DNA of 64,000 nucleotides, taken from positions 1-64,000 of the forward strand of contig JAFEMX010000014.1 of the NCBI GenBank assembly GCA_016892645.1. Direction: 5' to 3'. Source of the DNA: Micrococcaceae bacterium RIT 802 (GTDB lineage Bacteria; Actinomycetota; Actinomycetes; Actinomycetales; Micrococcaceae). The notes below the pieces were generated by a model, which was given only the letters and a program-made list of their open reading frames with translations, ran no database searches and had not been told where the DNA came from. The first letter of the stretch is position 1; every line of letters starts with the position of its first letter. This document shows, in pieces, positions 51,011 to 59,597 of the stretch. A program made the position numbers and the translations under genes.

Positions 51011-51712
51011 TCAGCCCCTGCCAACCAGCCAGAGTGCCGCGGCCGCATCGCTCGGCAGCGAAGCCAGTCCACCGTCGTTGTACTCAAGGGGAATGGAGCT
51101 GGAACTGGCGTCGCGGGTTCCCACGGTGATCATGGACCCGGGACGCAGGCCGTGGCCAGCGAGCAGGCGCAGGATGGCCGGGTCGTCATCGGAGATGCGC
51201 GTGACCTCGTAGCTGCCCGGACTGGCATCGGTGAGATTGACCGCGTGCTCCGGGTGCGGCGAGGTGCCGTCGGCCGCGGGGATGGGGTCGCCGTGCGGGT
51301 CCCGGTCGGGGTGGCCCAGGAGGGCGTCGATGCGCTCGATCATGGTTTCGGAGACCGCGTGCTCGAGGTTCTCCGCCTCGTCGTGCACCTCCTCCCACGA
51401 GTAGCCCAGGGTGCGGACCAGGAACGACTCGATGAGCCGGTGCTTGCGGACCATGGCCACGGCGTGGCGCTCGCCGGCTGTGGTGAGGCGGACCGGTTTG
51501 TAGGGCTCGTGGCTGACCAGGCCCTGCGCGGTGAGGCGGCGGATGGTGTCGGAGACGTTGGCGGCCGTGGTCCCGAAGCGCTCGGCCAGCGCCTTGCCGG
51601 TGATGGGTGCGCCGCCCCATTCGGTGGCGGACCAGATGGCCTTGAGGAAGTCCTCGGCGACCCGGCTGATGCCCTCGGCAGGCGGCGGGGTGGACGGTGT
51701 GCGGGCGGTCAT
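51011..51712 (-). CDS. mntR: Metal-dependent transcriptional regulator, DtxR/MntR family
   Basis: This 233-residue repressor has the DtxR winged helix (EDFLKAIWSATEW, then FGTTAANVSDTIRRLTAQGLVSHEPYKPVRL), the metal-binding and dimerisation helix EEVHDEAENLEHAVSETM with family ligands, the phrase DPHGDPIP, and a C-terminal SH3-like/FeoA domain. Its ATG overlaps the mntH stop as ATGA, so it is co-transcribed with the manganese importer. It most likely senses Mn(II) and represses the operon through the palindrome upstream of mntH. An iron role is the alternative. Confidence 0.87.
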   Translation of the reverse strand: MTARTPSTPPPAEGISRVAEDFLKAIWSATEWGGAPITGKALAERFGTTAANVSDTIRRLTAQGLVSHEPYKPVRLTTAGERHAVAMVRKHRLIESFLVRTLGYSWEEVHDEAENLEHAVSETMIERIDALLGHPDRDPHGDPIPAADGTSPHPEHAVNLTDASPGSYEVTRISDDDPAILRLLAGHGLRPGSMITVGTRDASSSSIPLEYNDGGLASLPSDAAAALWLVGRG

Positions 51713-52956
51713 CAGGCGGCTCCCGTCACGGTGAGGTAGATCAGCAGGAGGTTCAGCGCGACGATCGCGACGGTGATGGTCCACGCGAAGACCTGGGTCG
51801 CGGCGGAGTTGGCGTTCGGTCCCATGAGCGAGCGCAGGCCGGTGTAGCGGACCAGCGGGATCAGGGCGAAAGGGATGCCGATGGAGAGGAACACCTGGCT
51901 GAGGACGAGCGCCCAGGTCGGGTCGACGCCGATGGACAGGATGATGAGCGCGGGGATCAGCGTGACCAGCCGACGCATCAGCAACGGGATGCGCCGGTGC
52001 AGCAAGCCCGACATGATCGCCGAACCGGCGTAGCAGCCGACCGAGGTGGAGGCGAGGCCCGAGGCGAGCAGGCCCACCCCGAACACGACGCCGATGAACG
52101 GTCCCAGCGCCTCAACGATGGCTGCGTGGGCACCCTGGATGGTGTCGGTCCCCTCGACCCCGCGCAGGCTCGTGGCGGCCAGCAGCAGCATGGCGATGTT
52201 GACCGAACCGGCGACGACGAGCGCCAACCCGACGTCCCAGCGGTTGGCCCGCAGCAGCCGTTTCAGGCCGGCGGGGGAGTGGCCGCCGCCGTGGCGGTCG
52301 CGGGAGAGCGAGGAGTGCAGGTAGATGGCGTGCGGCATGACGGTCGCGCCGAGCATGCCGGCGGCCAGCAGCACCGTTCCGGCGCCCTCGAACCGAGGGA
52401 CGAGGCCGCTGGCGGCCGCTCCCCAGTCGGTCGGGCTGACGAACAGGCCGGCGACGAAGCCAATGGTGATCAGCACCAGCAGCGCCATGATGACCAGTTC
52501 GAACGGCCGTTGCCCGTGGCGTGACTGGATGGCCAGCAGAACCATCGACACGATCCCCACCAGCAACCCGCCCAGGGGTAGTGGCAGTCCGAAGAGGATC
52601 TGCAGGGCGATGGCGCCGCCGATCACCTCGGCCAGATCGGTGGCCATGGCGATCAGTTCCGCCTGGCTCCAGAAGGCCAGCCGGCCCGTGCGCGGCAGGC
52701 GCTCGCCGAGGACCTCGGGCAGTGACCTGCCGGTGACCAGGCCCAGCTTGGCGGAGAGGTACTGGATCATGACGGCCATGACGTTGGCGACCACGAGCAC
52801 CCAGACCAGCAGGTACCCGTACTGGGCGCCGGCGGTGAGATTGGCCGCGACGTTGCCGGGGTCCACGTAGGCGATGGCCGCCACGAAGGCGGGGCCGAGC
52901 AGCCAGATCAGGCGGCGTTGGGGTCGGCCCTGGCGCTCGATGACCGAAGTCGTCAT
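51712..52956 (-). CDS. mntH: Nramp family divalent metal (Mn2+) transporter
   Basis: This 414-residue proton-coupled manganese importer has eleven membrane segments and the Nramp signatures: AAIAYVDPGNVAANL in helix 1 (the Asp-Pro-Gly-Asn metal motif) and GATVMPHAIYLHSSL in helix 6 (Met-Pro-His). It is first in an operon with the MntR-type regulator. The start ATG at 52956 lies 33 bases left of a DtxR-type palindrome, so expression should fall when manganese is plentiful. Confidence 0.94.
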   Translation of the reverse strand: MTTSVIERQGRPQRRLIWLLGPAFVAAIAYVDPGNVAANLTAGAQYGYLLVWVLVVANVMAVMIQYLSAKLGLVTGRSLPEVLGERLPRTGRLAFWSQAELIAMATDLAEVIGGAIALQILFGLPLPLGGLLVGIVSMVLLAIQSRHGQRPFELVIMALLVLITIGFVAGLFVSPTDWGAAASGLVPRFEGAGTVLLAAGMLGATVMPHAIYLHSSLSRDRHGGGHSPAGLKRLLRANRWDVGLALVVAGSVNIAMLLLAATSLRGVEGTDTIQGAHAAIVEALGPFIGVVFGVGLLASGLASTSVGCYAGSAIMSGLLHRRIPLLMRRLVTLIPALIILSIGVDPTWALVLSQVFLSIGIPFALIPLVRYTGLRSLMGPNANSAATQVFAWTITVAIVALNLLLIYLTVTGAA

Positions 52957-52988
52957 GGTGCTCCCTTGTCGCCGTCGTGCAAAAAAGT

Positions 52989-53005
52989 TAAGTTAGCTTA
53001 ACTTA
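52989..53005. promoter_or_regulatory. MntR/DtxR-type operator before mntH
   Basis: TAAGTTAGCTTAACTTA is an inverted repeat with arms TAAGTT and AACTTA and a five-base centre. It stands in an A/T-rich promoter between mntH (leftward) and the hydroquinone-reductase-like gene (rightward), and is the natural target of the MntR encoded in the same operon. Confidence 0.75.
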
Positions 53006-53062
53006 GCGCGATTGGTGACGAACCGCCAGCCGCGTACAACCGGCCCGGCGTAGGCTGGCTTC

Positions 53063-54175
53063 ATGAGCGAGAACCAGCACTCCACCCGCGGCGCCTACGT
53101 GACGCCGGGCGCCGAATTCACCCGGGACACCAACTACATCGACGACCGGATCGTCGCCGATCCGGAGGCCATCCGCGCCTCCACCGCCGAGCCCGGCGGA
53201 TCGATCGGGAACCCGGACGCCGGCCTGGCCGAGGGTGCTCAGGCGTGGCCCGTCGAGGCCGGTCGCTATCGGCTCGTGGCCGCCCGTGCTTGCCCCTGGG
53301 CGAATAGGACGCTGATCGTCCGTCGCCTGCTCGGTCTCGAGGACGCCATCAGCGTCGGCCTGCCCGGCCCGACCCACGACGCCCGCTCCTGGACCTTCGA
53401 CTTGGACCCCGACGGCCGCGACCCGGTGCTGGGCACCGAACGGCTGCAGGAGAACTTCTTCGCCCGCTTCCCCGACTACCCCCGCGGCATCACGGTCCCG
53501 GCCATCGTCGACATCCCCACCGGCGGCGTCGTCACCAACGACTACCCGCAGATGACCCTGGACTTCTCGACCCAGTGGAAGGACTTCCACCGCGAAGGCG
53601 CCCCGGACCTCATCCCGGCCGGCAGCTGGGAGGAGATGGCCCCGGTCATCAAGCGGATCTTCACCGAGGTCAACAACGGCGTCTACCGCTGCGGGTTCGC
53701 CGGCTCGCAGGAGGCCTACGACGCCGCCTACGACCGCCTCTGGACCGCCATGGACTGGCTGGAGGAGCGGCTGACGGGCCAGCGCTACCTGATGGGCGAC
53801 CGCATCACCGAGGCCGACGTCCGCCTGTTCACCACGCTGGCCCGCTTCGACCCGGTCTACCACGGGCACTTCAAGTGCAACCGCAACAAGCTCGACGAGA
53901 TGCCCGCCCTGTGGGGCTATGCCCGCGACCTGTTCCAGACGCCAGGCTTCGGGGACACGACCGACTTCGTGCAGATCAAGCGGCACTACTACATCGTGCA
54001 CGAGGACATCAACCCCACCCAGTTCGTCCCGCAGGGGCCGGACCTGTCCAACTGGCTGGACCCGCACGGTCGCGAATCCCTCGGCGGATCGCCGTTCGGA
54101 TCCGGAACGGCCCCCGGCCCGGTGCGCGCCGGCGAAGAGGTCACGCCCGGGCACAACCCGCTCTACCCGGCGTAG
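53063..54175 (+). CDS. Glutathionyl-hydroquinone reductase-like protein (YqjG/ECM4 family)
   Basis: This 370-residue protein is of the Xi-class glutathione transferase fold. The catalytic Cys77 lies in the signature AARACPWANRTLI, followed by a long thioredoxin-fold domain and an all-helical C-terminal half (NNGVYRCGFAGSQEAYD, LMGDRITEADVRLF). In glutathione users it reduces glutathionyl-hydroquinones. Actinomycetes generally make mycothiol instead, so the physiological thiol here is probably mycothiol or another; that is inference. It shares a divergent promoter region with mntH. Confidence 0.9.
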   Translation: MSENQHSTRGAYVTPGAEFTRDTNYIDDRIVADPEAIRASTAEPGGSIGNPDAGLAEGAQAWPVEAGRYRLVAARACPWANRTLIVRRLLGLEDAISVGLPGPTHDARSWTFDLDPDGRDPVLGTERLQENFFARFPDYPRGITVPAIVDIPTGGVVTNDYPQMTLDFSTQWKDFHREGAPDLIPAGSWEEMAPVIKRIFTEVNNGVYRCGFAGSQEAYDAAYDRLWTAMDWLEERLTGQRYLMGDRITEADVRLFTTLARFDPVYHGHFKCNRNKLDEMPALWGYARDLFQTPGFGDTTDFVQIKRHYYIVHEDINPTQFVPQGPDLSNWLDPHGRESLGGSPFGSGTAPGPVRAGEEVTPGHNPLYPA

Positions 54176-54227
54176 CGGCACCTGGTCGCGGGCATCGTCG
54201 TCCTGCTCCACAGGATGACTACCGGGG

Positions 54228-54680
54228 TTACGTAGCCTCGTCGAGGCCGATCACGAGGACGTTCTCGTGGATCCTGGTCCAGCCGTCGGCCGTGAAGGGG
54301 GACGTGTCGGTTCCATCGGACACGAGCATCGCGGAGCCACCCTGGAACGTCGTCGTGACGGGCGTACCGCCACCGCAGGCCGTCTGCTCCCGCTCCATGA
54401 CGACGAGGCAGAATGCCGGTTTCACCTGGGCCTCCTCCGGGGCGTTCTCGTCATCCGCCGGCAGCGCCACGTAGTAGGAGATGCCGCCGCTCTTCGCCGC
54501 GAACCGCACGCTATCCGGCTGGAGTGGGGTGGTATCGAAACGGGCGGACAGGGCATCGGCCTCGGTCGCCGGTTGCTCGAGCAGTTCGATCCCGGACGCG
54601 GCGTTCGAACCCGAGCATCCGGCCAGCAGCGGCAGCGACAGCGCGGCGACCAGGAGTGCTGACAGGCGGTTGACGTGCAT
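54228..54680 (-). CDS. Small lipoprotein of unknown function
   Basis: This 150-residue lipoprotein has a signal peptide and lipobox LLAGC (Cys near residue 22; ALSLPLLAGCSGSNA), then a globular domain with no family I recognise (SGISYYVALPADDENAPEEA, TACGGGTPVTTTFQGG, RIHENVLVIGLDEAT). Two further cysteines may pair. The ATG at 54680 follows a G-run that serves as ribosome site; a longer frame starting at 54728 is not supported. It converges on the hydroquinone-reductase-like gene. Confidence 0.75.
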   Translation of the reverse strand: MHVNRLSALLVAALSLPLLAGCSGSNAASGIELLEQPATEADALSARFDTTPLQPDSVRFAAKSGGISYYVALPADDENAPEEAQVKPAFCLVVMEREQTACGGGTPVTTTFQGGSAMLVSDGTDTSPFTADGWTRIHENVLVIGLDEAT

Positions 54681-54758
54681 GTTCCCCCCCAGAGGTTGTC
54701 GCTTCACCCTAGCGGCACCGGCATCCAAGCGACACCCCCACGTGGCAGGATGGGAACC

Positions 54759-55799
54759 ATGACGATTACCGCCGCAGCAGACGGCTCAGCACTGGGAAAC
54801 CCTGGACCGGCCGGCTGGGCCTGGTACGTCGACGACACCACGTGGCGTGCCGGCGGCTGGCCGCACGGGACCAACAACATGGGCGAGCTCATGGCCGTGC
54901 TGGACCTGTTCCGCGCCACGGCCCACGTCGCCGACGAGCACCTGCGCATCCTGTGCGACTCGCAGTACGTCATCAACTGCATCACCAAGTGGATGCCGGG
55001 CTGGAAGCGCAAGGGCTGGAAGAAGGCCGACGGCAAGCCGGTGCTCAACGTCGACCTGCTGAAGCAGATCGAGGACGCCATCGCCGGCCGCGACTACAGC
55101 TTCGAGTGGGTCAAGGGCCACGCCGGGCACTACCTCAACGAGGCCGCCGACGAACGCGCCCGCGCCGTCGCCACCGCCTACCAGGCCGGCCGCGGCAGCG
55201 ACATGGGACCGGGCTACCCGGGATCCGGCACGGCCGGTTCCGGCACGCCGTCCACCCCCGCTCCCACCTCCACGGCGCAGGCCGGCTCCGCGCGAACGCA
55301 GACCGCCACGCTGCCCGCCCAGGACGACCTCTTCTCCTCCCTCGAGGACCCCGCCGAAACCGGGCGGGGCAGCGCCGACATCGACGCCGTGGTCACGCTC
55401 GAACGCGAACTGCTGGACCCCTCGGTCCGCTCGGACGCCGGGCAGCTCGAGTTCCTGCTGCACCCTGACTACCGCGAGATCGCCGCGGACGGCACCCTGC
55501 GTGAACGCGACACCGCGATCGCCGTGCTGGCCTCCCAGGCCACCGACCTGCCGGAGGCCGCCGGCGAAGGCCTCGAGGACGACGACGATGCCCCCTCGGC
55601 CAGCTACGCGCCTCCGGTTGCATGGTCGAGCGCCGAACGCACCTTCGAGCTGCTCGAGGCAGCGCAGGTCGGCGCCGACTCCATCCACCTGGCCTACCGG
55701 CTGGTCGGGGACGAGACGGCCACGGCCGTCGGCTCCCTCTGGCATCGCCAAGACCAGCGCTGGCGGCTGCGCTTCCGGCAGGAAACCCCCGAACTCTAG
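54759..55799 (+). CDS. Ribonuclease HI fused to a C-terminal DUF4440/SnoaL-like domain
   Basis: This 346-residue protein has an N-terminal RNase HI domain (residues 1 to about 148) with catalytic Asp8 (AAADGSALGNPG), Glu in NNMGELMAVLDL, Asp in ILCDSQYVIN and the His/Asp pair in FEWVKGHAGHYLNEAADERAR, so it should cleave RNA in RNA-DNA hybrids. A Gly/Ser/Thr/Pro-rich linker (about 165-215) leads to a domain of the NTF2-like DUF4440 type (LERELLDPSVRSDAGQLEFLLHPDYREI to HRQDQRWRLRFRQE). DUF4440 domains are normally free-standing. The ATG at 54759 is preceded by GGCAGGATGGG. Confidence 0.87.
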   Translation: MTITAAADGSALGNPGPAGWAWYVDDTTWRAGGWPHGTNNMGELMAVLDLFRATAHVADEHLRILCDSQYVINCITKWMPGWKRKGWKKADGKPVLNVDLLKQIEDAIAGRDYSFEWVKGHAGHYLNEAADERARAVATAYQAGRGSDMGPGYPGSGTAGSGTPSTPAPTSTAQAGSARTQTATLPAQDDLFSSLEDPAETGRGSADIDAVVTLERELLDPSVRSDAGQLEFLLHPDYREIAADGTLRERDTAIAVLASQATDLPEAAGEGLEDDDDAPSASYAPPVAWSSAERTFELLEAAQVGADSIHLAYRLVGDETATAVGSLWHRQDQRWRLRFRQETPEL

Positions 55800-55836
55800 C
55801 CACGGCACCCACCCCGATCCCCAGGAGCGCCACCCC

Positions 55837-56982
55837 GTGACCGATCCGCGTTTTGCCCTCGTCGTCGACTTGCTGGAATCCTTCGCCGCGGCCGACCCCG
55901 ACTATTCGGCCCAGCTGTGCGTCTACGCCGGGGGCCAGCCGGTCATCGACCACGTCGTGGGGCCGAACAGCACCGCCGACTCGCTCACCGGAGTCTTCTC
56001 CGCCTCCAAGGGCGCCGCCGGGATGGTCATGGCCCTGCTGGTGCAGGACGGCCTGCTTGACCCAGGCGAGCCGGTGGCGACCTACTGGCCGGAATTCGCC
56101 GCGTACGGCAAGGACGCCATCACCGTCGGCCAGCTGCTCAGCCACCAGGGCGGCCTGCCGGGGATCGACGGAGGCCTGACCGTGGGCCAGTACACCGACT
56201 CGGCCACCGGTGCGGTCCGCCTCGCCGCGGCGCCGCCGGTCTGGAAGCCGGGCTCCACGCACCAGTACCACGCCCTGACGATCGGCGTCTTCGCCGAGGA
56301 GCTGGTCCGCCGGATCACCGGCGAGACGTTGCAGCAGGTCTACGAGACCCGGATCCGGGCGCCGTTCGGCATCGACTTCTACCTCGGGCTGCCCGAGGAC
56401 GAGGAGACCCGCTATCGCGACGTGCTCAAGCCCGTCCAGTCGCCACCGTTGCCCTTCATCGATCCCTTCGGCCCGCTGGGACTGGCCCTGAACTCGACTG
56501 GCGGCTTCGACGTCGGCGACGGCCAGGCGTACGACCTGCTGGACCTGCCCAACCTGCCGGTGATCCGCTCCGCGGGCATCGCGGCCGCCGGCGGCGTGGC
56601 CAGCGCCCGCGGCCTGGCGCGGCTCTACGCGGCGGCGAGCACCGGCGTCGTGCGTGAGGACGGGGCGGCCGACGGGCCTTTCCTGACGGCCGAGACGATC
56701 CACGCCGTCGCCGACGAGCGGGTGTTCGGGATCGACCGGGCCAACGGGTTGACCGGTGCGTTCGCGCTGATGTTCATGAAGTCCATCCCGCGCAACGACT
56801 TCGGTTCCTGGCGGGCCTTCGGGCACGACGGCGCCAACGCCACGCTCGCCTTTGCCGACCCCGCCTACGGCATCGGCTTCGGCTACGTGCCGGCGCGGGC
56901 GGAGGAGAGCGGCACCGGATCCCGCGGCGGGCAGCTCACCGTGGAGCTGCGCCGGGCGCTGCTGATCGCGGCCACCGACTGA
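55837..56982 (+). CDS. Serine hydrolase, class C beta-lactamase/EstB-like
   Basis: This 381-residue enzyme of the beta-lactamase (class C)/family VIII esterase group has the Ser55-x-x-Lys58 site (FSASKGAAG), the tyrosine region GSTHQYHALTIGVFAEEL and a late FGHDGANATLAFADP replacing the KTG motif with HDG, typical of esterases rather than lactamases. There is no signal peptide, so it is cytoplasmic. Translation begins at GTG 55837 after CAGGAGCG. It is 37 bases after the RNase HI fusion on the same strand. Confidence 0.87.
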   Translation: MTDPRFALVVDLLESFAAADPDYSAQLCVYAGGQPVIDHVVGPNSTADSLTGVFSASKGAAGMVMALLVQDGLLDPGEPVATYWPEFAAYGKDAITVGQLLSHQGGLPGIDGGLTVGQYTDSATGAVRLAAAPPVWKPGSTHQYHALTIGVFAEELVRRITGETLQQVYETRIRAPFGIDFYLGLPEDEETRYRDVLKPVQSPPLPFIDPFGPLGLALNSTGGFDVGDGQAYDLLDLPNLPVIRSAGIAAAGGVASARGLARLYAAASTGVVREDGAADGPFLTAETIHAVADERVFGIDRANGLTGAFALMFMKSIPRNDFGSWRAFGHDGANATLAFADPAYGIGFGYVPARAEESGTGSRGGQLTVELRRALLIAATD

Positions 56983-57032
56983 ATCCCACCGCCACGCGAG
57001 GGCGGGTTCGACCGAGGCAAAGGAGCAACATC

Positions 57033-58457
57033 ATGGAGCAACTGGACGTCGACACCCTGGTGATCGGCTGGGGCAAGGGCGGCAAGACCCTCGCCGGGCA
57101 ACTAGCCCGCAGTGGCCGACAGGTCGCCCTGGTGGAGCGGTCGCCGCAGATGTACGGAGGCGGGTGCATCAACGTGGCCTGCGTGCCGACCAAGGCGCTG
57201 ATCCACCAGGCCGGCGGCCGCCGCAACGGGGACGAACCCGTCGAGTGGTTCACCGCCTCGGTCGCCGCCCGCGACGGGCTCATCGGCAAGCTGCGGGCGA
57301 AGAACCACGAGATGCTCGCAACCGTCTCCACGGTCACGCTGATCGACGGGGACGCCCGCTTCGTCGTGGCCGGCGATGACGGGCAGGATGGCACGGCGCC
57401 GGGCCACCTGGTCGAGGTCACCGGCGGGGACGAGACCCTGCGGATCAGCGCCGAGCACGTGGTCGTCAACACCGGCACGTTCCCCGCCCGCCCGGCGCTG
57501 GACGGCCTGGCGGTCCTGGAACCGGCCGACGGGGTCTACGACTCGACCACCATCCAGCACGCCGACCCGTTCCCGCGTCGCCTCGCCATCCTGGGCAGCG
57601 GCTACGTGGGCCTGGAGTTAGCCGGGATGTTCGCCGACTTCGGCTCCGAGGTCACCGTGGTGGGCCGCTCGGAAGCGCTGCTTTCCGCCGAGGACGACGA
57701 CGTCGCCTCCGCGGTGCGCGAGGCCCTCGAGGCACAGGGGGTCACCTTCCGGTTGGGGACCTCGGCCACCTCGGTGTCGTCGTCGGGCGGCGTCGTGAAC
57801 CTGGGCGTCTCGGACGCCGCAGGGGAAGCCTCCATCGAGGCCGACGCCCTGCTCGTGGCCACCGGCAGGACCCCGGCCACCGCGGCCCTCGGACTCGAGG
57901 CGGCTGGCATCGCCACCGACGAGCGCGGCTACATCGTCGTCGATGAATTCCTGCGCACCAGCGTCGAGGGGGTCTACGCCGTGGGCGACGTCAACGGCGG
58001 GGACCAGTTCACCTACATCTCGCTGGACGATTCACGCATCCTGGCCGACCAGCAGATGGGCCAGGGGGCCCGCAGCCGGGCCGACCGGGTGGCCATCCCG
58101 TCCACCACGTTCCTCACCCCGCCGCTGGCCCGGGTGGGGCTGAACGAGAAGCTGGCCCGGGCCGCGGGGCGCGACGTGCTGGTCGCGTCGAAGAAGGTCG
58201 CCGAGATCGCCGCGATGCCGCGACCGAAGATCATGGAGCAGACCCGCGGCGTCATCAAGTTCGTCGTCGACCCGGAGACTGACCTGGTCCTGGGGGCGAC
58301 CCTTAACTGCATCGACGCCCAGGAACTCATCAACCTGGTGGCGCTGGCCATGCGGGCCGGCGTCACCGCGAGCGAGCTGCGCGACGGCATCTGGACGCAC
58401 CCCTCCAGCACCGAGGCGCTGAACGAGGTCCTCGCCGGACTGGCTCCCCTGGCGTAG
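57033..58457 (+). CDS. FAD-dependent pyridine nucleotide-disulfide oxidoreductase, RclA-like
   Basis: This 474-residue flavoenzyme has the opening LVIGWGKGGKTLAGQLA and the redox pair Cys45/Cys50 in GGGCINVACVPTKAL, which match RclA (the E. coli reactive-chlorine-resistance copper reductase) better than lipoamide dehydrogenase or mercuric reductase. The NAD domain is at LAILGSGYVGLELAG, the second FAD motif is VYAVGDVNGGDQFTY, and a C-terminal dimerisation domain ends WTHPSSTEALNEVL. It lacks N-terminal metal-binding repeats. It starts at ATG 57033 with AAAGGAG, 50 bases after the serine hydrolase gene. A role in oxidant or copper defence is likely. Confidence 0.87.
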   Translation: MEQLDVDTLVIGWGKGGKTLAGQLARSGRQVALVERSPQMYGGGCINVACVPTKALIHQAGGRRNGDEPVEWFTASVAARDGLIGKLRAKNHEMLATVSTVTLIDGDARFVVAGDDGQDGTAPGHLVEVTGGDETLRISAEHVVVNTGTFPARPALDGLAVLEPADGVYDSTTIQHADPFPRRLAILGSGYVGLELAGMFADFGSEVTVVGRSEALLSAEDDDVASAVREALEAQGVTFRLGTSATSVSSSGGVVNLGVSDAAGEASIEADALLVATGRTPATAALGLEAAGIATDERGYIVVDEFLRTSVEGVYAVGDVNGGDQFTYISLDDSRILADQQMGQGARSRADRVAIPSTTFLTPPLARVGLNEKLARAAGRDVLVASKKVAEIAAMPRPKIMEQTRGVIKFVVDPETDLVLGATLNCIDAQELINLVALAMRAGVTASELRDGIWTHPSSTEALNEVLAGLAPLA

Positions 58458-58471
58458 GCGGGGCCTACGCC
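58451..58471. terminator. Perfect hairpin overlapping two convergent stop codons
   Basis: GGCGTAGGC (58451-58459) pairs perfectly with GCCTACGCC (58463-58471) around a GGG loop. The RclA-like stop (58455-58457) is in the left arm and the ApbE stop (58465-58467, other strand) is in the right arm, so a single element ends both genes. Confidence 0.65.
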
Positions 58472-59295
58472 GGGAGCTGCAGCGGCCAGCCCGCGGAGGC
58501 GAGCAATTCGCCGTCGTGCCCGGAAACCAGGACGGCCACCCCGAACTCGCGGACCGCGGAGTCGAGGGTGGACGACCCGCCGGCGAGGATCGCCTTGGAG
58601 AGCACATCGGCGGTGACGATGTCCTCGGCCAGGACGCTGACCTGCAGGTACGCGTTCGAGCGGCCGTAGCCGTGCCCGGACGAGGTGGCCAGCGCCGCGG
58701 TGAATCCCGGTGTGCCGGCCAGGGGCACGTCGGCGACCAGGGCCGAGGGGTCGAAGGGGTCGGTGATGCCGGCACGCCAATGCCTGCCGTAGAAGGGGTC
58801 GGACCCGGTGGGTTCGGCCGGAAACGGGGAGCCGCTGCAGAGCACGTCGCCGCCGGCGGTGACCGACCAGTGCGGCAGCTCGAGGTCCATCAGGGCCTGG
58901 CCGGCGTGGGCGATCGCCCAGCCCTTGACGAGCCCGCGCAGGTCGACCGGGCCGGTGGGGGTGTGCGGGCTGAACGCGCCCTCGGTGGCGTTGCGCCAGC
59001 TGATGGCCTGTTCGTACAGGGCGCGCAGCCGGTGGTGGGAGTAGCGCAATTCGATCTCCCCGCGGCGCAATCCCTCCACGGAGCCCCGGCCGCCCACGCC
59101 GAAGTACTCTTCGGTCTCCGCGAAGACGCGGCGGACCGTCTGCACTGCGGCGTCCAGTTCGTCGGGATCCATGGGGGCGCTGATGGAGACCACCGTGCCC
59201 AGCGCCTCGAACGCGCGGTTGGCCAGGCGCGGGACCGGTGGATCGCCTGGTTCTTCGTCCGACACCCACTGCGGGTCGGTTCCGGCCATGCTCAT
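58465..59295 (-). CDS. apbE: FAD:protein FMN transferase (ApbE)
   Basis: This 276-residue protein attaches FMN covalently to Thr/Ser residues of redox proteins or otherwise traps FAD. It has the family start RAFEALGTVVSISAP, the core DLRGLVKGWAIAHAGQALMDLELPHWSVTAGGDVLCSG with Mg and FAD ligands, and ADVLSKAILAGG near the end. There is no lipobox, so it is cytoplasmic, unlike many Gram-negative ApbE. Its ATG at 59295 overlaps the stop of the FMN-binding-like gene as ATGA, so the two are co-translated. Confidence 0.88.
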   Translation of the reverse strand: MSMAGTDPQWVSDEEPGDPPVPRLANRAFEALGTVVSISAPMDPDELDAAVQTVRRVFAETEEYFGVGGRGSVEGLRRGEIELRYSHHRLRALYEQAISWRNATEGAFSPHTPTGPVDLRGLVKGWAIAHAGQALMDLELPHWSVTAGGDVLCSGSPFPAEPTGSDPFYGRHWRAGITDPFDPSALVADVPLAGTPGFTAALATSSGHGYGRSNAYLQVSVLAEDIVTADVLSKAILAGGSSTLDSAVREFGVAVLVSGHDGELLASAGWPLQLPA

Positions 59296-59597
59296 GCCAG
59301 CGACGTATCGAGGGCGGCCTGCTGGGTCAGGTCGTAGGCAGCGGCGGTGTAGCCCGGGCCGCTGAGCAGCTGGACGGGCTCCGTGCCGCGCAGCTGCCCA
59401 CGCCGAACCGTCGTGAGCGCTGCCGAGGCCGGGGCCAGACGTTGCGTGGCCGTCGAGGTCCCGGTGGGAGCCGAACCGAGGCGGTGGGTGGTCGGGGCCG
59501 AGGCGGACGGGGCGGCGGGTGCCGTGCCGCCGAGCCAACCGGAGGCCAATACCCCGGCGGAAGCCACGGAGGCGAAGATCGCCTGACGGATGTTCAC
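59292..59597 (-). CDS. Degenerate or truncated FMN-binding domain protein (exported)
   Basis: This 101-residue protein has an N-terminal hydrophobic export or anchor segment (AIFASVASAGVLASGWLGG) and a Thr/Ala/Pro-rich linker. Its end, LLSGPGYTAAAYDLTQQAAL, lines up with the end of FMN_bind domains (normally VSGATYTSxAYxxSLQSAL). The flavinylation motif S-G-A-T is replaced by S-G-P-G, and most of the domain body is missing. Translation starts at GTG 59597 with AAAGGA. Coupling to ApbE indicates descent from an ApbE substrate; whether it still carries flavin is doubtful. Confidence 0.65.
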   Translation of the reverse strand: MNIRQAIFASVASAGVLASGWLGGTAPAAPSASAPTTHRLGSAPTGTSTATQRLAPASAALTTVRRGQLRGTEPVQLLSGPGYTAAAYDLTQQAALDTSLA

